Positions 49,545 through 62,021 of a DNA stretch of 64,000 bases are shown here, piece after piece. The stretch spans positions 6,572,001-6,636,000 of the forward strand of contig NC_063151.1 of the NCBI RefSeq assembly GCF_020921035.1, in the 5' to 3' direction. The translations under genes were made by a program, and so were the position numbers. The notes below the pieces were generated by a model that worked only from the letters and a program-made list of their open reading frames with translations, ran no database searches and had not been told where the DNA came from. Within the stretch, counting starts at the first letter, position 1; each line of letters begins with the position of its first letter. This DNA is from Rhodamnia argentea. Its lineage: Eukaryota; Streptophyta; Magnoliopsida; Myrtales; Myrtaceae.

Positions 49545-50035
49545 AAAAAATCTTAAATCTATTGTGATTATGCCATCTCAATTCAGTCTTAAATAGTTTT
49601 TTTTTAAAATTAAGTCCTTAACCTTTTGCATTTTTTGTCAATTTAGTCCATCCGATCAGGTTTAGCCTGAAATTGCTAACGTGGACGTCGATTGTCTTAC
49701 GTGATATGGCCATCACTAATGTAAATAATTTTTAATGCCTTTTCAACATTTCTCTTTCCATTTTTTTTTTCTTTTCTTTCCTTTTCTTTTTGTTTCCTTT
49801 GAAGTGGGTGGGCGAGGGTCGCCTGGCCCTCACCTGACTTGGTAAAAAAAAGAAAAAAAAAATATTAAGATATTTTTAAAAATTATTTATCTTAGCGCCG
49901 GCCGTGTCATGTAATGGCTGAGGTTCATGCCAGTGATTTTTAGTCAAATTTGATCGGATAGACTGAATTAACACAAATACAAAAAGACTCAACTACCAAA
50001 ATTTTTTTTTTTGAGATCTGAATTTGTACAATCGC
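49545..50035. mobile_element. Non-autonomous TIR element with GC-rich core
   Basis: The left arm has 'gtcaatttagtccatccgat' and the right arm its inverted form 'atcggatagactgaattaac'. The short GC-rich centre at 49805-49845 ('gggcgagggtcgcctggccc') fits the family seen at 4575, 11471 and 43389. Confidence 0.7.
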
Positions 50036-50083
50036 AAATATGTGTAACACTTTTTTGCTTACATAATTTTCCCCTGCATCAAT

Positions 50084-50310
50084 GGACAGTCCATTTTGGA
50101 CCACGTGATTCACGTAACCGTAGTTGTTGGCGTCGCATGTTTGTGGCACCGCATGGAAATCGCACCGTGATTTGACTGTTACGAGAATCAAAGGATAAGC
50201 ACTCCAAAGGGGATGAGCAGACTCCGGGCTAGTCTTTTAGTGCCCGGCACCTTCCATTTTCCTAATTCTCGAGCTCGAAGTTGAAGGTGACTTTTTCACG
50301 GTTAAGGATG
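50084..50310. repeat. Copy 1 of a diverged direct duplication
   Basis: Shares long blocks with 51666-51890 in the same orientation, for example 'caccgcatggaaatcgcacc' (copy 2: 'caccgcatggaaaatcgcac'), 'gtgatttgac', 'aaaggat(a)agcactcc' and 'cttccatttt'. Function unknown; no gene attached. Confidence 0.6.
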
Positions 50311-51665
50311 GAAGACAACGACCTTCGAATGATGGAACCTTTTTACTATTGAGTCTGAAGCCCTTGTGTTGTCGAGTCGAATGTCGCATTCCCTTTCTGC
50401 AGCAGAACAAATCGTTCCCCCTCAAGTCCGTCCCATCGACGAAAGGACGAGAAAGAAAAAATGAAATTGGCTTGCGCGTCGTTAAATAGTGGCGAATTTT
50501 GTCGCGAACCAGACTACGGCATGGAAATTTCAAGGCCACCGAATTTCTTATGCCATGAACAATTCGTGTTTCGTTACGCACCATTCGTTATGTCGGAGTC
50601 CGTATTATTCGGATTATTAAAATTGGAGCGATCAATTTTAGAGTGAGTCGGTTCCCAATTGAAAACTAGAAATCGGACCGGACATGATCGGTTTCTCGTA
50701 TCTATAAGCAGGAACCAATCATGTTCGCTTTTGGAACTGGATCGGGATCGGCCATTCGGTTCAATCCGGTTCTCAAATTTTCCCGAGAATTGGTGATGTT
50801 AATTTTTTTACTACGGTGTTATATTTTCTTTCTCTTAAGTTCTTAAATATTTTAAAAATTACTTTAGCGTGGGATGAAATTACTAACCAAAGGGAAGTTG
50901 CTAGTATGAGAGGCTTTTACTCCTTCAAATATTTTGTACCTTCTTGCCTCGTTGAATGTAATAATGATATTAATAGTAAGATACCAATAATAGTGATAGT
51001 AATAATATCGGGCCGGTTTCGGTCCCTTTCCCGGATTAGATCGGAACCAATGCACTCCCTTCCAACACATCAATTGCAGGAGAACAAGATACGAGCTAAT
51101 GAACAAGAGAAGGCCAATATATCTCCATAAACTCCCAATGCGCGAATAGCTTTGATCGAGGGAAGCTACCAATGAGTGGAAGTGGCCTATTTTGTTAGAC
51201 AAGCGCTGCCCATTCATGTGAGTTCGTGAGGTAGTAGTTCGTAGAAGTAATGTCATCAAAGTGTTTTTGCTAGGAGTTTAAGGGTAGAACGATTACAACT
51301 GCGAGGAGCTATGAATGTTGCATTGGCCTCCTCTGCATAAACCGATCGGGGAGCCGATATTGCTCTCCCGATAAGGTCACGGTAAGTTGAAATTAATTAT
51401 TGTGCCAAAGTGTTATGTATATCTCGCTCGAAAGATTGAATGTTCGAACTAAATTAGGCATGGTACAATCCGATACTAAAATGGAATTCGCCATGCCACT
51501 CTTAAGAACAACCTTAAAATGAAGGCTCGTTTGATGTTCTCGGCTTATTAGGAGCCGCACGGGCAATCCCGTGGCCGAAAAATCCTATCGGCCCGTAATA
51601 CATGCCCATGGGTCCATGCCATTCATGTGTGACTCTCGACAATCATCTTCAACCTACCAACGTTG

Positions 51666-51890
51666 AACAGTCCTTTCGGGGACAACGTGATTCGCGTAAT
51701 TGTGGTCGGCGTCGGACGTTGCTACACCGCATGGAAAATCGCACCGTGATTTGACCGTACAACAATCAAAAGGATCGGCACTCCGAGTGGGATGAACAGA
51801 TTCCAAATTTTTGTTTTTTTCCTGCCCCGTCACTTCCATGTTCCAATTCTGGAGCTTGTAGGGGGTCTTCTCTCACGGCATCCGATCCAC
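51666..51890. repeat. Copy 2 of a diverged direct duplication
   Basis: See copy 1 at 50084-50310, about 1.58 kb upstream. Both copies contain short minus-strand frames with the shared string TVKSRCDF and a following NHVV, too short and diverged to call a gene. Confidence 0.6.
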
Positions 51891-54800
51891 TGAACAAAGA
51901 CAAGGCCGTCGTAACACATCTCCATCACCGCCCAGGACGACAAGCGACGTTTCGGCGATTGGTCGATGAAATTTATAAAAAAAAAAAAACTGATCGAGCG
52001 TTGTCGGAGGGAAGGTGCTTCCCCGTCCCAAGAAAAGCGGGGAAAGAACGAGGAAGGACAGGGATAGATAAGGAAGGGTTGCCTGGTAAACGATCCACGT
52101 CAGAGACGTCGAAAAGCGGGGAACTCTCGGGGACATCCGCATCCAACGTGTCCGGCAGTGATCCGGACAAAACACGAATCAGCGGAACTTATCTTTTGAA
52201 GATTGCGAGTGAGTTTTGTCCCTGGAAAACGTCTCTTTTTCCAAACCCCAACTTCGCTTGGCACGGTGGCGCCACCTAAACAGTCGGAGAGAGGCGTCGG
52301 CCGAATCGACGAAATAGAATTCTCCCGTAGCCCCGCCGAGTTGCTGCTCTCGCTTTCTTGGAAGTCAAGGTGTGTTACAATAATTAAATATTAAATCCGT
52401 CTTTATCTAACAGCTTAAACTTTTAAAATAATTCGCAGTTATCCCACAAATTCTAACATAGCATCAAAGCAGGAGGTCTTCTATTTGACCCTTCAATGAA
52501 ATATTTTCACACTCAATACTAGACAAAAGAAAGATCGGATTAAGCATGAGGAGGAGTGCTAAAATAATTAAAATAAAATCCAACAAGGTGGTTCTTTCTT
52601 TGGCAAGATCTACTAGCTCAAAAGCAACCTTCGTCCAGTTCTATCCTCTAATCATCTCTTCCTTTTCGTGCAGATATTTCAACATCTTAGCTCGAGTGAA
52701 CAAGTTTTGGGTTTTTATTTGCTCGCTTTGTTGGTATTTGGCCAATTGTGCATATGTGCTTGTCCTGTTAGAGATCATGCATTCTCTTTCCGGAATGCCA
52801 GTATCTCGGACCAATTGTTATGTACGTGGACACGATTGTATTGTCTACGCTAACCACGTCCTAGTTATACATAGGTTTCTGCATGGCCTATTGAAATCCC
52901 GTACTCATTCATTGCTATGTACATAGGACCATACTTCCCTTTACATTTGCTAGCTTTCTCTGAAGGATTGATCGAGCAGTTACCTAGCGGCTCACTAGAG
53001 AAAATGGCGACGTTTGGCTTCTATTTGAACCTTTCCATTTGAAATGGGGTCTAACCAAACTACTTTTAAAATGATATTGCTCGATAGATAGACAGGTAGG
53101 TCCGACTACAACTCATTGAGCCTAACCGCCATCTCCTCCCTCGGTCGTCAAACTTCAGCATTCAAGTAATAGCAATTGAGGTAAGATTTTGGTCATCCAA
53201 ATCGAAGTGATTTCCGACGTACAAGGAGCACTAATGGAATTAAGTGCTGCGATATGAATGCAACCCGTGCAACTAGGGTCGGGTAATAGTTCGGAAGGGG
53301 ATACGATGGGTCAAAATGTCGGGTCAGCCCAGTTCAATTTTGTCTGGGAGTGCCCCTTGGTGCTGATGGTCCACCGTTGGACATGGGAAACCCACGTTCG
53401 CGATCACGTACGAGAAGAAGCGATCCACGCAATCGATACATCGAAACGAGAATGCGTCTCGCCCGGAGGTCCTTATCAGTTTTGAAGGACAAAAATGGGT
53501 GCTAGTGGTCATGTAGGAGCCGCGAGCTTGCAGCTTTCGCCCCACCATCCCGATCCATTCCTCATTGTCATGCCACAAGTCCGTGTTCCATTTTGACAAG
53601 TAAACTAATGAGAAGCAATCCCCTTGGGGGCGTTGCGATAAGAATCCCGCATCGGTCATGGAATGTTCGGTTTGAGACATAATTATCCCGGACCATCGAT
53701 CAGTGTACACCATCACCGCAGCCTCACCGGCGTATTACAAGTCGAGAAGTCTCTTCACGTGAGGTAGCAAACTCCCAAGCCAAGACGCAAGCTAGTGAAC
53801 GGTTCGCTCGCAAAATGACTCGAATTTGAGACTTATATGGAAGAGAATATTACGTACCTTTACAATTAGGATACCACATTGAGTAGTTCATAATGCACGT
53901 GTTGATTAACTAATCAGAAGTTTTTCATTCTTTTGGGAAATGGTGATTACCAATACCGAGTTTTTCACGCTTCATATCTTATACGGTCTCCGATTTTACG
54001 GAACCTACAAGTAGCACTCTTAATTTTGCCACTCCATATTAAGTTGCTTCTTAGCATCCCCGATTCGCCGTTTTTCTTCTAGACTACACTTACCTCGGAG
54101 ATAAGCCACAGACCCTAAGACACCGTCTATTTCATGAAAAATGTATAATTTCAAAAATATTTTTCTATAAATAATCACTTGAATCGTTGGAAATAATTGG
54201 TCAATAAAAAATATTTTGAAGATTGACAATAATTTATATCTACACATTTTTGTAAACGAAAAAAATGCTATTCGACCCATGATCATTTCTAGGAAATCAT
54301 TATATATATCTAGACATTTTCGTAAACGATAAAAATATCGTGCCCACCAACAGTTGGCCGCTGCTTCTCCACCAAGCCCATCCCGCCTTGGATCTTAGTT
54401 CCAGATCCGGGTCGGACAACCCGATTTGGGATGGGCACGAGCATCGCGGGTCCCACCCTCATTTTGGGGGAAAAACAGGACAATATTAATTCTGACGAGC
54501 GGGCGACCACAGCCGCAGTTTCATTTCTCGAAATGACTCAGATGTCCTAAAACCGAGTGGAGAGCATCCGACAGGTGAGTGCACGCAAGTCCGCTGTCTC
54601 TGCACCGTGCAAAATTGTGCAATCTGTAACTACTGAAGTTGTGAAAGCTGCTTCTTGGAGGGGATCCCTTTGTTTCTTCCCCACTTTCTTGCCAATATCT
54701 CCCTTCATTGCTCTGTTTTTTTTTTTTCTGTTCTCAGCAAGACACAGCTCCAACCTGTTTTTGTTCTCATGCGCTAATTGAGAACACTCACCATGTGGCT

Positions 54801-54935
54801 TTCAATGCGCTAAATCAACGACCCACTTGGTCATCTGCCTTTCTCTGTTTCTTCATCAATCCCCAGCCTCGAAAGCCGCGAGAAAACAGAGGGAAAACCA
54901 GAGTGAATTGAACCGGGAAGAAAGGGACGAGAGAA

Positions 54936-57842
54936 ATGGAGAGTCGAAACGCGAACCGTCATGAAGTGGAGACCCCTTCGCGCATTACCATCAAAGGCAT
55001 CCTCAGCTTACTGATGGAGAGCGTCGACGCGGACAAGGGCAAGAGGGTCGTTTCGCTGGGCATGGGCGACCCCTCTGCCTACACGTGCTTCCGCACCACC
55101 CGCGTGGCCGAGGACGCCGTGGTGGACGCTCTTCAGTCGCAGAAGTTCAATGGCTATTCACCCACCGTCGGTCTTCCCCAGACAAGAAGGTGAGTGGAAC
55201 TCCTCCGGTTTGTTTGGATTATCTGTTGCAGTCAACACCTGAATTTTTAGACGCTGAGATTAATTTGATGCCAGGGAGAATAGTTCAAGTCGCATACAGT
55301 TATCGGTTCAGTAGGTTGGTCAGACTTGCAAATCGCAATTAGCAAGAACCCGAAGTTTCTGTTCACTCGTTCCTCCCACTGCAATCTAATTTGGGCGAAA
55401 GTTTGTGTTTTCGCACGTAATTTTAGTTCTCAATTCTCACAAGTTGTCGATCGGTGCATGCATGACGCACGGTTTGCATGTCCTCTTGGATTTTGATTAT
55501 GGTCGGAATGTGTCCGGAACTCAATTGGGTTTTGAACTATCCCGGCTTCATTCGATCAGCTGAAATTTCTCCAGTCTTCTGGGCGTGGAAAACAATTGAC
55601 TTCTTGATTTGCGTATGGCTTTAAATATTGGCATAAGAACCTGAGACAGCAACTCACCATTGCATGTTTCACTTTGGCAGAGCAATCGCCGAGTACTTGT
55701 CTTGTGATCTCCCGTACAAGTTATCATCCGATGATGTGTTCGTGACGTCTGGTTGCACGCAAGCGATAGATGTTGCATTGGCAATGCTCGCTAGACCAGG
55801 AGCGAACGTACTAATTCCGAAGCCCGGCTTCCCGATTTATGAACTTTGTGCTGCTTTTAGACACATTGAAGTTCGGCATTATGATCTCCTCCCCAATAAA
55901 GGTTGGGAGGTTGATGTTGATGCTATACAAGCATTAGCAGATCAGAACACAGTGGCCATGGTGATTATCAACCCCGGAAATCCTTGTGGGAACGTGTACA
56001 CTGATCAACATTTAAAGGAGGTCAGTGTCCATACTGTATAATACAGCTTCAAGCGCCATTGCATCGCCTTATAGGATTTGAACTGATTAGACTGTTTGTG
56101 CACTGAAATTAGATCGCAGAAACCGCAGAGAAGCTGAATATCCTTGTGATTGCTGATGAAGTTTATGGGCACCTCGCTTTTGGGGACACCCCATTTGTGC
56201 CGATGGGACGATACGGGACGATTGTTCCTGTTCTTACTCTTGGGTCTCTATCCAAGAGATGGATTGTACCTGGGTGGAGACTCGGCTGGTTTGTGACAAG
56301 TGACCCTTGTGGCATGTTCAGGAAGCCCAAGGTATCTATGCGTGTGTGTGGCGGGTGTGCCCACTTGCCTTCCTGGCTTAGTGTTGTTACAATTCCTAAG
56401 AGCTCTTGCATAAAGTTGACATCTTTGCAGTTATTGAGTTGTTCTTTACGCCTTGTCTTCAATTAGGTTGTTGAGCGCATAAAGAAGTACTTCGACATAT
56501 TGGGAGGCCCATCAACTTTCATCCAGGTTTGTTTTCAAACAGATATCGTTGACATTTTGATCATTGAAGGGCAAGCATACCAATTTACATCCGATGGCTC
56601 AAATTGATTTCACAATGCAACTTGTACCTCGTACCTCGAAGTGATAACTATTTTCCACGGCGAAACAGTTAAATAAGCAGAGAAATAGATGTTTCTTCAT
56701 AGATAATGTATTTTACAAGGTAAAGTTTGGGAAAAGAACAACAGAGATGCATACCTAAGCATACTGAGGGAGATACGAAATGCCTCCTACTCATTCCCAA
56801 GTGAAGCATAATTTAATCTGTCATGCATCCATGTATATATCTGTGGTCATGCCTTGCATAAAAGAAATGTCTTTCTACTGTAAATATACAATTTTCATCC
56901 AAAACTTCACCTCAAACCTCTACATGAGTCTAGGCCTTTCTTCTTTCTTGGGCAATTTGTAAGTTCGGCCTTATGAAAATTCAACAACTTATGTTCCTTA
57001 TCTTTTCCGTTGCCTATTTTGCCAGGCAGCGGTTCCTCAAATCCTCGAGAGAACCGATGAGGTTTTCTTTCGAGAAAACGTCAACATGCTGAGACAGACC
57101 GCGGATATTTGTTGCAGCCGGATCGGCGAGATTCCCTGCCTTACTTGTCCTGATAAACCCAAGGGATCTATGGCTATGATGGTGAGGCCACCTCTTGAAT
57201 GCTCTTACATAGCTAATATAATACCTAATGATGCCAAATGGGCATGACTTGAAAAATTCTTTTTACTCTGGGCAGGTAAAGTTGAACCTTTCACTACTAA
57301 AAGACATCAGCGACGATATCGACTTCTGCTTCAAGCTGGCCAAGGAGGAATCGGTCATCATCCTTCCAGGTATGATACCTAGTGGCAGAACCTGATATAT
57401 TATCGCATATCTGTCGCAATAATCCAGATCCATCTTTAGTTTGAAAGACCATTTCGATCCTTGGTTCCTTAACTGACTTTTTTGGGATTGAAGGACGAAA
57501 ACTGCTCTTTTCCTAGACAGTTTTGAAAAGCCCTACATCGTTTGAAGCTCTTACTCGAAATTTCAGACAGATCAGAAGAGAAAATCTGCCTTTTGAAGTG
57601 AATTGGCATTGTAGCTTATGGTTTTTGACCTCTGCAAGAAATTCATCTGACAGAACCTAGGAGCCAAACTGTGTTAGAATGAAGCAGAATCATTTGACGA
57701 CATGAAAATTCTCTGTTTCGCAGGACTTGCCGTGGGCTTGAAAGATTGGGTTCGCATCACTTTCGCGGCTGATCCGTCATCTCTCGAAGAAGGCCTTGGA
57801 AGGATCAAGTCGTTCTGCCAGCGATATGCCAAGCAAGTATAA
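54936..57842 (+). CDS. TAT: Tyrosine aminotransferase family enzyme, seven exons
   Basis: Exons 54936-55189, 55681-56020, 56113-56331, 56467-56526, 57026-57181, 57276-57369 and 57724-57842 join in frame to 413 aa. It is a fold-type I, PLP-dependent class I/II aminotransferase: MGDPSAY near residue 60, TSGCTQAID for the cofactor loop, NPGNPCG (Asn185), IADEVYG (Asp213, Tyr216), SLSKRW with the Schiff-base lysine Lys246, PGWRLGW (Arg254) and WVRITFA with the substrate-carboxylate Arg385. All catalytic residues are present. The family includes TAT (tyrosine to 4-hydroxyphenylpyruvate, leading to tocopherol and plastoquinone), nicotianamine aminotransferase and SUR1 C-S lyase. Overall likeness is to the TAT group; substrate cannot be set from sequence alone. 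No transit or signal peptide is visible, so it is probably cytosolic. Introns have ordinary GT..AG borders. Confidence 0.93.
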
Positions 57843-58290
57843 GACCAGCGGAGGACAAGACCAACAAGCAGATCAGAGGACCTAAATACACACTTAAACC
57901 TGCTGAGTTTACGCAGATAAAAGGGTTCTTGGTCTCTCCTTCATGTCCATAGCTGAAATATATGCGATCAACAGTTCAATCTGTATGGGACTAGCGAATC
58001 TCACATATTCATAGCAAATTTATACATGCCGGCCTTATCGGACATTAAATTATCCCTGTGGTTGTTCGGTTCAGTTCGGTTAGGCATCGTTGTCCATTTG
58101 GGTTCCTTGCGCAAATTGCTCAACCCTTGACAGAGTTGAAAGCAATCTTGCACTTAATCTCCTTAAGAAGCCACTTTCTTTGTTTGTTTAGATGGTTTTT
58201 AATACTGAAAGAAAGCTATAAGATGATTACAAGATGAAGGACTAGCACTTCCGACCAAAAAGGAAACAAAATGGACGAGCTCATCTAACG
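57843..58290. other. 3' flank of the aminotransferase gene
   Basis: Non-coding; should contain the 3' untranslated region. Contains 'ttgttcggttcagttcggtt', a short tandem. No other feature seen. Confidence 0.4.
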
Positions 58291-59054
58291 GAGCAATAGG
58301 ATTGGATAGGATAGACTAAAAAATCCACGGATTTGGCCATATTCTATCCACTGTTTGATAAACTGCGGATTTAAAGTCGGATATTCTCATATCCTATCTT
58401 ATACTGCATTTGGTAGAAACTATATATCAATATAAAGGACATATATGCTCTTACGTGATGCTCATGAAATATTCCGATTTTATTGCTATAAAAATAATGT
58501 TCTCATACACAAAAAAACTTGAAAATATACTCATTTTATTAGATTTTCAAACCTCTTTGCAAAAAAATAAAAAATAAATAAAAAAAAAGAAACAAATGAG
58601 ACAAGAAAGTTGTCATCATTGTCTTCATGTTTGCCCCATGAACTTGAAGCCTTTTCTATACACAATCAAGCACAGGTTGCAATCTATGGAAAATAGAACA
58701 CCCACCCGGGGGAAACCTTTTCATGTGTAACAGCACAAGATCCTTTAGAATAATGAACAAGTTTTTCTTGGCGTTATCTTAGCGAGCTGACCTTATCCAA
58801 TTTATATTGTTTTTCGCTGAATATATTGCCTAGGAAGGAAGTGGCGAACGAGCATAAAGAAAAAGAACTGAGCAAAAAATATATATATAAAAGCAAGGGT
58901 ACAATGAGACTACAACAACAACTATGAATAAAGCTCCAAACTTCACAAGAAAAAACATATTCCAAAAAACTAAAGCATTCCAATAGATAGTAAAATCAAT
59001 ATTGTTCGATGCTGTTCATTGTCTAAAAATAGCAAAAAGAGACTACACACGACA

Positions 59055-60030
59055 TTACTCTTCTATCATCTCTTGGAGAAGCATGTCCACAAATGCCTTC
59101 CTATCATCTCCTTGAAATCCTAAAAAAAGATGAATATTCTCGGGATCCTTCACAATTTTTCTGCACAATTTTATTCTGTCCATAGTATCTAGAGACATCT
59201 TAAGAAGCTCTTCATTGATTTTTCTCTTGTCGTCATCCAAATCTTTAGCATGTCCGATGCGGCTAGTAATCATCTCCATCCTCTCGTTAGCTTTTTCCAT
59301 AAAAGAGTCAAAAGTGCTTGCAATTTCAACTAACCCAGCAGCTCACTTATCACTTGCTTTAGCCCTTTTTCTTCTTGAAGAATCAGCAACATTTTGCGTT
59401 TGAGAAATGATAGTGGCGGTAAGTTTTGACTTGCACTAGTAGTAGCGACGTCATAATAATTCTCACCTTCTTCATTATCTACAGCCGCATGAGCTTCTAA
59501 AGGGTCTTCACCGAGATTTCCTTTGGCACGATCTTTTCCAAATACAGTTGCTAGTCGATCATATTGAGGGAAGGACTTTCCTCTCAAAGAAGCAGCTCCT
59601 GGATAGGCCTACAAAGAAAATATATTGTTTTTTTTTTTTAAGAAACAAGTTGTAAAGAAGAAGTAACACTAACCTTACAATATTTTTGCCAACTATCTTC
59701 TGAATGAATATCAACAGAATGTTTTTCGTGATCCCATCCAAAGCCACTCTGATCCTTCAAGTCATAAATCTGATTATATAACTTTTTCAAGTTTCTCATT
59801 TTCGACTCAATATGAGGATTACCCTTAATGCCAGAACTAGGAAGCTTTTCTTCAAACCACTTCTCTAACATAATCATGTAACCACTCTTGAAGTGGTTAT
59901 CGGCTTTCATTCCTCGCGCAACTAGTTCTTCAAGACCATCTAGAAGTGCATTTTCTTCATCTATTGTCCATACACGTCGGTCTCTCTTTGTTCCCCTTCC
60001 TTGAGTTTGACTAAAATCGCTATCTTCCAT
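59055..60030 (-). pseudogene. PIF/Harbinger Myb/SANT-like accessory protein, broken
   Basis: Exon a (about 60030-59674) encodes VWTIDEENALLDGLEELVAR followed by NPHIESKMRNLKKLYNQIYD, a Myb/SANT-like DNA-binding domain as in Harbinger ORF1. Exon b starts at 59608 after a good acceptor and runs through FPQYDRLATVFGKDRAKG. Near 59400 the frame shifts, and one TGA interrupts the next part. The frame then reopens for the C-terminal piece (59300-59055, MEKANERMEM to LLQEMIEE). In intact elements this protein helps the transposase bind the ends and enter the nucleus. This copy should not make full-length protein. Confidence 0.75.
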
Positions 60031-60199
60031 TTCTAAACATTTCATTGCAATTTTACAAAATTTAATGATAGAGGATATCACGGTAGAGAAAATTTAATCA
60101 TAAAGACAACATCGTAATAAAAATTTAAAATGATATAGCCATAATTCAAACACTACATAAGGAATATTTTTCTCCATAATGACAAATCAGCACCATATT

Positions 60200-62021
60200 A
60201 TACGTGTCTAATGGCAATGGAACAAAAACATCTTACAAAACAAGCCTTATAGTAATTAGAAACAAATGAGACAAGGAATAATGTCAAATTAGGCGACTCC
60301 TCCATGTCCTCGACTTGCATTCCACTCATTAAACATTTGTATTGCCAAATTTTACCTCCATGTCGTCCAATGATCCAATGGCTCAAGAACATTAATTGTT
60401 TCCACATCTTCAATGGTGTTAGCAACTTCATCTAATTGTGCCTCAATTGGATCAATAGCCATTTTTTTTCTTATCAAGTTGTGTATAAGGCAACAAGCTA
60501 TAATAATTCAACCTTGCATTCTAATTGGATAAAAAGATGGACTCCTAAGAATAGCCCATCGCGAGCATTTCTAGGGATAAGTATACCACGAGTGCCATAA
60601 CTTGTTGACGACGTTCACTTGAGTGCCATAACTCTCAAAACGTTCACTTAGGTACCATAGCTTTCAAAAATCGTTTACTTGAGTGCCACGTCGGAGCAAA
60701 ATCGTTCACTTGAGTACTATAACAACTTTTCCGGCGTGCCACGTCGGCTTTTCGGCATGCCACATCATCTTTCCGGCGAGCCACGTCAGCTTTCCGGCGT
60801 GCTTCGTCAGCTTTTCCGGCGTCCACGTCAACATGGCACTCAAGTGAACGATTTTTGAAAGTTATGGCACTTAAGTGAACATTTGAAAGTTATGGCACTC
60901 AAGTGAACGCCGTACAAAAGTTACGGCACTTCTAGTGTACTTTCCCCATTTTTCTATGACATTTCTAGCTTGAGAATGTTTCATGTTGAAGTACTCCTCA
61001 GGGGGATTTAGCATACAACCTTCTCTCCACTCGGATAGGGGGTATCGAGTACTTCTATAAGGAGCAAGAAAGCCCTCCCCATTTGTGTATCCGGCATCTG
61101 CAAGATAATAATTACCTAATAACAAATGATAACATTATTAATTGTCTTAGAATCGTCAAAACCTACACGTTAAATAATGTAACATATTGATACATGCTTA
61201 TCTTACCAACGGGAATCTTGGACTATTGGGTTTAACTAAAGCATCTCAGTACTCTAGAATCGTTGAACCTTCTCATCCAGGTAAAACGTATACGAATCTC
61301 ATGTCACGTGAGCAAACTCCTAACACATTAGTCGCTATCTCACCCTTTCTATTTCGGTACCTTGCTTTATCAACCTCTGGAACACGTACCCTAATGTATG
61401 TGCCATCTAATGCTCCTAAGCAACCCTAGAAACATGAAATTAATAGAATAACCTTATGTTTAAAGTATTAAATTAATCCATATAATAGCAAAGCAAACAT
61501 ACCTTAAACAATTTCCATTTCTCGTCGGTACATTCCTTTGGAACTAGTTCAGGTGACACAAGAAGCACACTATGCATTCTTATCACATCACTTAAAACTA
61601 AGTTAAAATACCTACTTATTGTCTCTCCGGACCTCATAAATTTGAACTTGATAACACGATTTTTCACATGATGGGCAGGTATATGTAGGAACATTGCTAC
61701 TTGTTCTTCTATAGTCACGACTCCATCTTCTTTTAATCCACCAATTGTCCGTGCCAACTCGCATAGTAGAGTAAATGTATGTCTATCCATCCTAAGTTGT
61801 TCCACACAATTCAAGTAACTACTATTAATGAGGCGATCAAGATGATCTAAACGAGCTTGCCTTTTAAAAAATGTGTGATACTTCAATATATATTTTCGGT
61901 AGTGTCTTTCAGCAGCTGTGGATGCCACAATCATATACATCATACCCAAAAGCAACATATGCAGGTTCATCTCCTCTAATATCAAAATGTTAAAAATTTC
62001 CTCTCTCTCATCGTGATCCAT
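60200..62021 (-). pseudogene. PIF/Harbinger DDE transposase (ALP1-like nuclease), broken
   Basis: Exon 1 (62021-61503) gives the N-terminal part: ARLDHLDRLINSSYLNCVEQ, FTLLCELARTIGGLKEDG and VTIEEQVAMFLHI, the usual start of plant Harbinger nucleases. Exon 2 from 61425 has [20 protein letters not shown] with the first catalytic Asp, then two in-frame TGA codons (after YVLPG, and after ILEY). The following part at 61125-60950 has YYLADAGYTNGEGFLAPYRS with the second Asp. A MITE interrupts after ARNVIEK. Beyond it the frame continues with RWAILRSPSFYPIRMQG, another TGA, and IIIACCLIHNLI. At least three stops and one insertion make it non-functional. It could be mistaken for an ALP1 domesticated gene, but the stops argue against that. 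Confidence 0.82.
60571..60950. mobile_element. MITE nested in the Harbinger transposase, with minisatellite core
   Basis: Begins 'agggataagtataccacgag' and ends 'ttctagtgtactttcccc', like the element at 35518-35792. The core (60720-60835) is a tandem array of about 21 bp units of the type 'cttttccggcgtgccacgtc', five or more copies with changes. In one frame it reads as repeated ARRKADV, a by-product of the array. Confidence 0.7.

Larger units (their letters stand above)
39300..54900. other. Gene-poor region of about 15.6 kb with several MITEs
   Basis: No gene is supported. It holds TIR elements (41556, 43389, 46862, 49545), a repeat-like tract 44780-45240 with an end resembling the 46862 element, a (CCAT)n tract (45668-45692) next to a CT-rich block with an open frame of 115 codons (45757-46104), a GC-rich stretch 48020-48300, and a diverged direct duplication (50084-50310 and 51666-51890). 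Part of the left end may be distal promoter of the NAC gene, and part of the right end promoter of the aminotransferase gene. Confidence 0.4.

Noticed and set aside
52546-52926. Plus-strand frame of 126 codons, Cys/Leu-rich
   Set aside because: No family likeness on either strand and no flanking splice or promoter signals.
60644-60826. Minus-strand frame with repeated ARRKADV units
   Set aside because: Translation of the minisatellite core in the nested MITE, not a protein gene.
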